NCBI RefSeq assembly: GCF_023284005.1
Contig: NZ_JAKIKS010000011.1
Span: 1-64,000 of the forward strand
DNA: 64,000 bases
Reading direction: 5' to 3'
From: Shewanella surugensis
Lineage (GTDB): Bacteria > Pseudomonadota > Gammaproteobacteria > Enterobacterales > Shewanellaceae
Part shown: positions 1-8,500 of the stretch, in pieces
Layout: the number at the start of each line of letters is the position of its first letter
Position numbering within the stretch: position 1 is the stretch's first letter
Notes under the pieces: generated by a model
The model's input: only the letters and a program-made list of their open reading frames with translations
Databases searched by the model: none
Told to the model about the DNA's origin: nothing
Position numbers and translations under genes: made by a program

Positions 1-103
1 AGGTTGCTCTCCTGTCTTTTGGTCGAGACTTGAGCCTACCTATACCGCGGTATAGGTGAAACCTATGCGAGTCACCCCGGCAGAGCCGGGGGTTTACCGT
101 TTG
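1..103. mobile_element. Probable end of an IS element (partial, hairpin-rich)
   Basis: This edge holds a perfect 20-bp palindrome (38-57, centred on CCGCGG) and a GC-rich hairpin (CCCCGGC/GCCGGGG, 77-93). The adjoining reading frame of a TPP-enzyme gene is cut at about 104-115. Subterminal hairpins beside a clean gene break, without a visible target duplication, fit an IS200/IS605-type end. The transposase would lie left of the window and cannot be seen, so the family assignment is an inference. A MITE or other rearrangement end is an alternative. Confidence 0.4.
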
Positions 104-439
104 TTAATTAGATTGAGCTTCAGCTCTTGGAACCTGACCAGTAATAGCTAACACAGGGGATCTATCACGTGTGGCATTGTATATACCATTAATTAAATGG
201 ATTGCGCCAGGACCAATAGTTCCCACACAAACTGCAAGCTCTTGTGACAACTCAGCTTGAGCTGCTACAGCAAAACCAGCCGATTCTTCATGCCGGACTG
301 TATGCCACTTTATTCTGCCATCTTTTCTAATTGCATCGGTAAATGCATTCATTGCATCTCCTGTAATACCAAATACTTGAGTAACACCATACTCTGACAA
401 TTGATGAACAAATTCTGCAGCCACTGAATGTTTTATCAT
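104..439 (-). pseudogene. Truncated thiamine-pyrophosphate enzyme, N-terminal domain only (pyruvate oxidase/acetolactate synthase family)
   Basis: The 111 codons match the start of TPP-dependent decarboxylases and oxidases. There is an N-terminal helix, then VTQVFGITGDAMNAF, the conserved glutamate region VRHEESAGFAVAAQAEL (this Glu activates the cofactor in the family), the CVGTIGPGAIHLINGIYNA glycine loop, and AITGQVP. Family members are about 550-600 residues. Here the frame ends right after AITGQVPRAE, followed by a few unrelated residues and TAA. The central and PP-binding C-terminal domains are missing, so no activity is expected. A ribosome site (AGGAAA) precedes the ATG. The break coincides with the hairpin-rich element at 1-103. 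Pyruvate oxidase (PoxB-like) is the closest guess, but the fragment cannot separate it from other TPP enzymes. Confidence 0.75.
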
Positions 440-1008
440 AATTAATTTTCCTATATTGTTTCAGTAATCAGTATAGGCTATTCCCCCCCACCTTAGACGG
501 TAAGGAATTTGAAAGTTTTCTCTAAAGCACAACCCCTTACGATAACCAAAATATGATGTATTACCACCTAGGTATTCATTTAGCCTCTGGTTACTTTTTG
601 ACAGATCTGGATGATTATCATACTAAAACCCAAATTGCAGACACTCTCACCCCGCTAAACGTCCACCCGTTTTAGTTTAGCCAATGTTTGAACATCATAG
701 ACCAGCTTGTGTAATGGCGCCTCCTGATTTAAATCGATGAGAGACCGTTCTCCCACCACATCAAGTCTCGCTAAGCAATATTGAGCTTCGATTTCGATTA
801 GCAGAGGGGGTTAACTCTGAGCATTGATGTTACAGACAAAAAGATAATATTTGTACATCTGCGGTTATAAACTTTAATATCTTCATCTTATAACCGCAAA
901 AGCGTACTATTATGGATTATCTTCTAAAACAAAACGCTCCATTTACTTTCAGCGGGATCCGACGTTTTCAACTATCAATATATCGATAGTTGAAAACTGA
1001 CGATAAAC
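440..1008. other. Intergenic stretch with an ORF remnant and two long inverted repeats
   Basis: No intact gene is seen. On the minus strand an open frame of about 50 codons (810-655) without a start reads like a gene 3' end: it contains IEIEAQYCLARLDVVGE and ends KLKRVDV-stop. I do not recognise the family. Two inverted repeats follow on the side of the CIS operon: TGCGGTTATAA/TTATAACCGCA (860-898) and GTTTTCAACTATC/GATAGTTGAAAAC (964-997). Confidence 0.4.
964..997 (-). terminator. 13-bp hairpin just past the CIS operon
   Basis: GTTTTCAACTATC and GATAGTTGAAAAC form a perfect stem with an 8-nt loop, starting 12 bases after the stop codon of the last CIS gene. There is no T-run after the stem on the minus strand, so it may protect the mRNA 3' end or act weakly as a terminator. 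A further 11-bp stem lies at 860-898. Confidence 0.4.
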
Positions 1009-4000
1009 TTAGGGTAAATTACCCTCTTTATTTCTTTTAATCCACCAGAAAAAATTCGCGGCTAACAGCAATATGATGAAAATAAAAAAGATAAGCTCTT
1101 GCTGGGCTTTCCAATAAGGATCGCAATTAAAAGCTAGCATGACGAGTATCGCCATCACGCAGATAAATCCAATAAAATACCAAGTTCTATAAATACGCCT
1201 CAACTGATAGAAGCCTATCGAGGCTAACGCATGAAATAATGCGATTAACGTGATCATAAAAAGCCCAGCCCTTAAATACCAACGATTCGGACAAATAAGA
1301 TCGCAGGTTTGGGTGGCTAAACTCATCGCGGTATTAATAACACTATTTGTAGTGTTAATAATATCCGAATTATTCCCTTTATAAAAAAAAGCACTATCGA
1401 TCAGTTGACTGTCAGCTTTACTCAGAGGCAATGTCCAAAAAGCCGTATTTAAGTAGCTCCACTTTGAATAACTCAATACTTGTTTAAGCGCTGAGTTATT
1501 ATCATTTGTTAATACTAACGGCACCGTTTTATCAAACACTTGACTCACACCATCCGCAAAATCTTTTTCACCAAATAGGGTCCTTAACGCTTTCATTGCA
1601 GCCACCCTATCCTCACTGAGTGGCATGGGAGAAGTTAATGATAAAGGTTCAAACAACATAATGAATAAATTAACATATGGTTCTATTTTTATCAGGTTTT
1701 CAACGGTATATAAGCCATCGTTTTTCTGAAGCTCATTAGCGGGGATCATCACATTCACATAATACCTATCTTCGACTCCACTCCCAGTCTCCATTTCACC
1801 GTTTAATTTTAATTTTAACTTCTTAATAAAGTCGATCATTAAGCTTTGCTCTTTCGGGGTTAATACCGGTAACGCTAAATTAAGCGTTACCCCATCGGCC
1901 ATGGTTCTTACGGGACTAGCTCCTAAACTTATCAATGGTTTAACCCGATTTATAGGGTAATCCAATAAGGGTTGCTTGATGGTTTGATTAATGTCATCAA
2001 TGAGATCGTCATTAAAATAATAAGCCGATAAGCGATTTTGATCCGTCAGCTCATCACTCCCCTTATCGGTTGATGTACCAGACGTAACGCCTTGTTCATT
2101 TGAAATAACCAAATCCACTTTCACTCGGTATTTATGTGCCGTCGCGATAAAATCAGAGTAAGGGTGACTGTTTTTCCAGTTCATGGGTAACTGTAATTTA
2201 TAATCTGCACTGACTGCAGCAGAAAAGTAACCAATACGCGTTAATTGACTAAAATTGATTGATTGAGGAGTACTGTCCCAATAAGGCGAAAAACCATAAA
2301 AGAATTGAGGGGAATTTCTAATACTGATGTTTTCTGCACAGGGACAATTCGCCGTTGGTTGCCAGATTAATGGCTCCCCCCCCTCTTTCTGAGTGTTTTT
2401 TAGCGCCAGTTCAACTAATCCATTAATGGTACTGCTCGATAATGCCGTCACATTAGTCCACTTTAATGCGACTTTAAACAGGTAAGCATTAAGGAATTGC
2501 TTATTTTCTAACTGAGTGAGCACGGTTAATTGTAGGCTCGATAAATAGACGAGATTTAATCGCGTTTGCATTTTTGCAAGAGACTCATTGGTCACATAAA
2601 ACTGTGCTGGCGCTGCGGCCTTATCATCTGTCTTTTTCGTCGCAGGCTGAATATGCACTAAAAGGGCAATATCTTGCCGCATGGATTGGCTTTTTGACGA
2701 GGTATTCAGTAGTGGATTTAATAAAGGAACCAGTATTTTATCAATACTGGCTTGACTCTCAAAGGTTTGTCCTACAATTTTTTTAAGTTTAGCTATATTC
2801 GTCTGCCAAATCGTTAACTGCTCAATATCTTCAGAGGTTAACCGGTAATATCGTTGAGGTATTTGTTCAGCACTGGGTAACCACAAAACAGCTGGATTAA
2901 GCTGTTGTAAATAATACTTATCGACTAAAATATGCAACGCTGTTACCTGACCAAAACAAGACATCATCTCAACACAATTTGTCGCCACTTTCTCCGTTTT
3001 ATTGTCTGAATTTGAGGTCTTTTCAACCTGAGAAGCCCCCTGTTTTGTCAGCGTTTGTCCCGTGAGTGTTTTTTGCGTTGCTGACCACTGCTTGAATGCC
3101 GCCGTTTCCACCGTTGTTCGCCAATCAGGGTAAATCTCTGTTAACTCAGCAATAATCACCAAATCACCAAAAAACTGAGTCACGAATTCATCAATGGGTA
3201 ACCCAGTATTCAGTGTAAACTCTTCACAAAAATGCTTCAGCCAGCGTTCCGTCACTCTGCCAACAATGCTGTCAGACAGTAAGGTACCGGGTCTTTGATT
3301 TCTATCCTTTTGATAATCTTTATTATATTGATAAATAATATATAAATTAGTCTGTACTAAGTCGCCAAACATTTTATTACGCAATAACGGCGTCAGCTTT
3401 GTTTGGTTTAATGCCCTCTGACAAGATAATGGTTGAGATATGACCTGCGATCTCAATTGATTGCCAGCTTGGGCTTGGCTTTTATCATTAGGCTGGTTGT
3501 GGTTGCTTTCTTGAGTGGTAACGCCACTTGCATCATCTTTTGAAGCCTTGGGCGGCACAGTTTCCTGCGCTTGACTCTTGTCCTTAACGAGATCTTGACT
3601 AGAATGAACGTTTCCGTTCTTATCGACAGCCGGATCAACGGTAACGCTTGTCTTCGCTGCTTTATCAGACTTTTTTTCAGTCACTTGAATAGAGTCATCA
3701 CTAGTAGGTCGTGTCGTAGAATCTGAACTATCACTGCTCACACTGCCCTTTGCTTCATTGACCTTTATTGGATTCGATTTTATGCCCTCTTTTTTTGAAT
3801 CCGTATCATTATTGTTCCCGTCGTTATCGGTAACCGCTAACGGAGAGCGTTCAATCTGAGACGGTTGAAGAGAATATGGTGAGGTAGATGACAAATCGGG
3901 GGCGGTGATCTCCTTTTTTTCATAAGGGGCTGCCGCCAATACCGACTTCATCAATAGCAGGCTCAATAGGCTTAAACGGATGAGGTTAACAATAATAATG

Positions 4001-4092
4001 AGCCCCCTCAAATAGGATGATCTCACATGACACTGTTGGTTATCAGATAATAACAAGGCAGTGGGGGGCATGATGAATGTCCTATTATTCAT
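1009..4092 (-). CDS. CIS-associated envelope protein: GH18-like pseudo-barrel with C-terminal membrane helices
   Basis: This is the last gene of the CIS operon. Its ATG lies one base after the ATPase stop, and its ribosome site (AAGGGAG) is inside the ATPase 3' end, so translation is coupled. From the N-terminus I see a hydrophobic signal/anchor (about residues 30-53), a Ser/Asp/Lys/Gln-rich disordered linker (about 55-215), a helical region (about 220-585), and a region resembling a glycoside hydrolase 18 TIM barrel (about 595-920; YGFSPYW, TRIGYFS, AHKYRVKVDLVIS). Three membrane helices follow (about 938-961, 970-988, 1000-1017). At the GH18 catalytic strand the D-x-x-D-x-D-x-E pattern reads DGVTLNLAL (733-741), so the acidic residues are missing and hydrolysis is unlikely. 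I infer an envelope anchor or peptidoglycan/glycan-binding scaffold for the injection machine. The barrel assignment comes from pattern recognition and is the least certain part. Confidence 0.6.
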   Translation of the reverse strand: MNNRTFIMPPTALLLSDNQQCHVRSSYLRGLIIIVNLIRLSLLSLLLMKSVLAAAPYEKKEITAPDLSSTSPYSLQPSQIERSPLAVTDNDGNNNDTDSKKEGIKSNPIKVNEAKGSVSSDSSDSTTRPTSDDSIQVTEKKSDKAAKTSVTVDPAVDKNGNVHSSQDLVKDKSQAQETVPPKASKDDASGVTTQESNHNQPNDKSQAQAGNQLRSQVISQPLSCQRALNQTKLTPLLRNKMFGDLVQTNLYIIYQYNKDYQKDRNQRPGTLLSDSIVGRVTERWLKHFCEEFTLNTGLPIDEFVTQFFGDLVIIAELTEIYPDWRTTVETAAFKQWSATQKTLTGQTLTKQGASQVEKTSNSDNKTEKVATNCVEMMSCFGQVTALHILVDKYYLQQLNPAVLWLPSAEQIPQRYYRLTSEDIEQLTIWQTNIAKLKKIVGQTFESQASIDKILVPLLNPLLNTSSKSQSMRQDIALLVHIQPATKKTDDKAAAPAQFYVTNESLAKMQTRLNLVYLSSLQLTVLTQLENKQFLNAYLFKVALKWTNVTALSSSTINGLVELALKNTQKEGGEPLIWQPTANCPCAENISIRNSPQFFYGFSPYWDSTPQSINFSQLTRIGYFSAAVSADYKLQLPMNWKNSHPYSDFIATAHKYRVKVDLVISNEQGVTSGTSTDKGSDELTDQNRLSAYYFNDDLIDDINQTIKQPLLDYPINRVKPLISLGASPVRTMADGVTLNLALPVLTPKEQSLMIDFIKKLKLKLNGEMETGSGVEDRYYVNVMIPANELQKNDGLYTVENLIKIEPYVNLFIMLFEPLSLTSPMPLSEDRVAAMKALRTLFGEKDFADGVSQVFDKTVPLVLTNDNNSALKQVLSYSKWSYLNTAFWTLPLSKADSQLIDSAFFYKGNNSDIINTTNSVINTAMSLATQTCDLICPNRWYLRAGLFMITLIALFHALASIGFYQLRRIYRTWYFIGFICVMAILVMLAFNCDPYWKAQQELIFFIFIILLLAANFFWWIKRNKEGNLP

Positions 4093-4093
4093 G

Positions 4094-5512
4094 TTAAATC
4101 GTTCTCCCTTCTTTTCTTAGCTCTTTCATGACACCCTTAATTAAATCTTGATGTTCAATGATCTCTCGCTCAGATTGCAGTGCACTCATGGCTGCAAACC
4201 TCACCACATTGGTGATCGCGCCGCCAGATATTTCATACTTTTCGGCTAATTCAATGAGTTTATCTTGCTCTTCGTCTGCGTAGTGTCCACTCAAAATCTG
4301 CAACCATAACTGTAACCTCAACGTTGCATTGGGCATTGGAAAGTAAATCAAAGATTGGAAACGACGAGAAAAAGCAGGATCAATATTGGCACGTAAGTTA
4401 CTGGCCAGTATCACCACCCCAGGAAAGTCCTCTATTCTTTGTAATAAATACGCAATCTGTTGATTAGAATGACGATCATTTGCACTACTGCTTTGCGTTC
4501 GAGTGCTAAATAATGCATCAGCTTCATCAAAGAACAATATCCAATTTTTTGTTTCAGCTTGATCAAATAAATGAGCTAAATTTTTCTCTGTTTCACCAAT
4601 ATATTTGGAAATCAACGAAGATAAATCCACCCGATAAACGGCCATGTTGAGCTCAGATCCGATTAAGGTGGCCGTTAAGGTTTTCCCTGTCCCAGGAGGA
4701 CCATAGAATAAACTACGGTAACCGGGTTTTAGGCTCTTTCCCACTGACCATTGAGACAAAATATGTTCACCATGCTTGATCCACATGCGAATATGCTCAA
4801 TGTCATCCACCACTTCTGGGGGCAAAACAAGATCTTCCCATTCTAAATCACTGGTAATACGCTTAGCAGGAAAGGTACTGCTATAATCCAGCAAATCATG
4901 ACGGTTTCTCAGTATGCGATTAATAAATTCACAGCTCACCGTTAACAGACAAGTTAACAAGGGTTCATCAGAAGACGATGATCTAAAAACGAGCACCTGC
5001 TCTTGACTAAAAACATGGCCACTATCGAATAATGACAACAGCTGTAAACGTTTGTTTAAATCGTTACCCGCAATAATAAACATCGCCGTTTCACCCGTTG
5101 GTAAAAAACCAGAATGCACTTGCCCTTTTCTTCCACCAAACTCCGTAAATTGACGCTCACATTGTGCGTTATGAATAAAAAATGTATCCAGTATTTGAGG
5201 TTGAATATGGGGCAGTAACGCCAAGATAAGCAGCAAACGTTCATCTTGATTTAATTTGTTTTTATGAGCCCATTGGGCATATAAAGCATTATCTAAATGA
5301 AGATCCGGTGGAGGAAGGCTGGTGAATATGCTCGATGCCGCTGATGACGTAAAATACTGCTGCAACCGAATCTCTAACGCTTGCGAAAACCAATCAATTT
5401 CTCGCTGTAAACAAGCCGCATTATCATCGAATATCTGCTCATCCTCTGTCAATGCATGCTCTACAGTATGCATAGCGCCTTCACCCTGAGGCCTCACCCT
5501 TGCTATTTTCAT
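4094..5512 (-). CDS. CIS AAA+ ATPase (Afp15/Pvc15-like)
   Basis: A 472-residue protein with a variable N-terminal half and one C-terminal AAA+ module. The Walker A is GPPGTGKT (271-278), the Walker B ILFFDEAD (325-332), and a sensor/arginine-finger region SRRFQ lies near 382-386. ATPases of this kind are near-universal in extracellular contractile injection systems. They are thought to act in assembly or cargo handling and are not part of the mature particle. The start at 5512 has a good ribosome site (AAGGA, about 6 nt away). It lies between the giant CIS_TMP gene (80-nt gap) and the membrane protein gene (1-nt gap), consistent with a single transcript. Confidence 0.9.
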   Translation of the reverse strand: MKIARVRPQGEGAMHTVEHALTEDEQIFDDNAACLQREIDWFSQALEIRLQQYFTSSAASSIFTSLPPPDLHLDNALYAQWAHKNKLNQDERLLLILALLPHIQPQILDTFFIHNAQCERQFTEFGGRKGQVHSGFLPTGETAMFIIAGNDLNKRLQLLSLFDSGHVFSQEQVLVFRSSSSDEPLLTCLLTVSCEFINRILRNRHDLLDYSSTFPAKRITSDLEWEDLVLPPEVVDDIEHIRMWIKHGEHILSQWSVGKSLKPGYRSLFYGPPGTGKTLTATLIGSELNMAVYRVDLSSLISKYIGETEKNLAHLFDQAETKNWILFFDEADALFSTRTQSSSANDRHSNQQIAYLLQRIEDFPGVVILASNLRANIDPAFSRRFQSLIYFPMPNATLRLQLWLQILSGHYADEEQDKLIELAEKYEISGGAITNVVRFAAMSALQSEREIIEHQDLIKGVMKELRKEGRTI

Positions 5513-5592
5513 GATATTCCTTATCTAAAGCAGCCTTAAATTATACCAACCAAAATATTTGCGATTATCATAACAACGCCCTATTTATGTCT

Positions 5593-8500
5593 TTATCGCC
5601 ATGTCACATGCAGTGGACATTCCATCCAAGGTAATTTGATTAATGAATAGCTCCAAGGTAGCTTATCTAACAACATATCGAAGGCTTTCGGCTGCACTTG
5701 CAAATGCCAATGGTTTTTTTCATTATCTTTGCTTAACACGCCATCACGTTGTAAAAATGTCTCCCTAAAACCACTAATAGACGTTTTCCCTATCGCCTGC
5801 CAATGCGTGATCACACTATTGAGTAAGTTATCTATTGTCTGTTTCTCTTTGAGCGTGATGTCTGTGCTCGTCGATATTGGCATACTCAGAGAAAGGCCAC
5901 ATAATAATTTATTGAATACCAATAAATATTCCGCGTTGACATCTTTTCCACTAACCAACTGAGCCAATAAATGCACCGCTTTTTGTTTATCTTGGATCAT
6001 ATGGGTTTGCGGTGGCGATACCACGCCTAACACGGTCAATAATCTGGGAATATAAGGTGCGATTAGCACTAAGCCCGCATTATTAATATAAATACGCTGG
6101 GATTGTTCTTCAACTTGAGGATCAAAATCCCATTGAGACGTTTGATCAGAATGCTTAACCGTTGACAGCTTCTTATTCGCCTGTTGCTGTTGATTGAATA
6201 CTGACGACCCAATATCAGGGGCCAAGATCGCCTTCAATATCTCCACTTCCGGCTGATACTCCTTCAATCGATAGCCCTTCAGTGCGTGGCACATCGCTTG
6301 CTTGCATTCTTTTGTTGAGGCGACTGTGGCTAATGCTTCTTTTGAAGCGTTAGCCTGTAACGAAGGCTTCGATAATAACGTCGCCAATCGCGGTGAATAT
6401 TGACTGCTAGGGATCACCTCTAATAAGAAGTCCACAAATAAATCTGTCAATACCGTTTGAGAAAAGCGCCGTTCCTCTAAGATAAAAAACTGATATAAAT
6501 AACGCCACTTGAGTCTTTCCAGTTCCTTGGTACATGAAAACAAACCATAACAAGCTTGGATCAGTAAATCTGATAGCACTTGGGCTTTTAAATAATCCGT
6601 ACTTTTTGATAAAACCAGCAAATGTTGTAATACCTCCTCAGGTAAAAACATCACTACTCTTTGTAAGACATCAGCTTTATCAAACTGCTGTAATACACAT
6701 TCTGCTTGAGACAACGAAGTGAACGATGCGATCTCAAGCGATTTTACTCCATGTGGGGGACTCATATTGAGTGCTCCCTCGCTGAGAGCTGAAAATAATC
6801 GCAATACCATCTCAGGCGCTTCGTCTAAACAGGTTTGCATCTGTTGAACAAAAAGGTCCTGCTCATCTGAGCGTCTATTTCCCCTTAAAGGATCGCCTTG
6901 TTGTTGAGCTTGGTGATCCTCTGCCCTCTGCATCACGGCATATAAAGCGTCAACTAATAAAAAGTAATGTTTATTTTTCCTCCGTAACGAGACTCTTTTA
7001 GGTCCTCTCGTGGGTATATCTTCCACCATGATCTCATGCGAAGCCGTTGATGGCGTTTTGTTGGGGGGAGCTTGGGATAAACGTTCAACAGATGAGCATG
7101 CTGAAGGTGAAAGCGCTGATGATAAACATTCAAAATCAGCAACAGACTGAAACCAAAGTGAAATAGTTTCACTCTTTTGGCTATCACAATCATGATTATT
7201 GTTATCCTCAGTGATAACATTCGCCTGTTGCGTATGATCCCGCAAAACAGGGCTTGCTTGATAGCGCTCTTGATTAGAGTCTTTGTAGAAAGCGGCTTTA
7301 GACACGGCCTCTTGATAAAACGCGCATAGCAGTCTCGATAACCTTCGTGCTTGGGATGATGTGAATGATCCACACACTTGTGCCCAAGGCATTTTATCAT
7401 GGGATAAACGAAGGCATAGCCGCCAGAAGAGTAATGGATATACTTTTGCTAACAATATAAAGTCATCCGTAAATCCACTGGATAATACCGTGATTTCATT
7501 TTCATCGCCCTGCCCTTGATCATCACATGCAGCGCCTTTGAGACTCTTTGGTTTAATCCAAGACTGTTTAAGCCGATCCCATAGTGAAAAATAAAGCCTC
7601 TCTGCATTTAATACTTGGTGTATTTGCGCCTCTTCTATTTGAAGCAAGCGCTCAATGTGAAACTCACAGACATGAGCATTGGCCAATATTGCGACCCCAG
7701 AGCCAATATCAACCGTATCAGGATCGCTATGACGAGTGTGGTGTCCCATACGATCCCATTCATTATCATCTCTAGGGGCTTGTAAGCCGACCTCTTTTTG
7801 TAAAAGGCCCAGAGCCCTGTTATCCGTTTTTTCAACCAAGGCATGCGGCTCAATTAGTCTATTCAATGATTGAATGAGCATGTGATTTAATCGTCTTAGC
7901 TTAAAAGACACAGTCGAACGGGTACTGAGACCTTGTATGACTAAGTGTAAAAAGTGTCCATAATGCAGATTATAATGCGCCGCTAATTGTTTTATCAGGC
8001 TATCAAGATAGGATTGAGAATTAAACGGTTTCTCTTTTGCTAAGAAGAGATAAGATAACGTCGCCCCCCATAAATAAGGAGCGATGTCCCCCTTATTGAC
8101 AGTGCAGGCCCGATTAAACATCAAGCTTAACCCTGTGTGACCCCCTTGATCATGCTCTCGACTCCCATTCGATCTATTGGCATTCATTCGATGTCCATGT
8201 GGACTTTTTGCCTTAAAAAGCGCCGGAGAGAGATAACAATACGGCGCGAGCTCAAGCATCGAGCGTAAAAGGCCACCAGCAGCGGGGACAAATAATAAAC
8301 AGAGCTGAATGAGTTGTTGCTCTGTGAGATGAAATGATAAAAAGTAGCGTACATTCGACTGCGCGCCATAATGCATTAACAAGTGTTTTATACTGGTTTT
8401 GTGGGGATTATGTTGATGATCAGCATACTGAAATAAGCTTGGCCATACACCTTGTAATTGCTCTACGTTACGCATTTTTAGCGCTTCCCCAAAGAGTGCT

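Noticed and set aside
6954..7400. A 148-codon minus-strand frame inside the CIS_TMP gene
   Set aside because: It lies in another frame of a clear gene, has no ribosome site and no family features.
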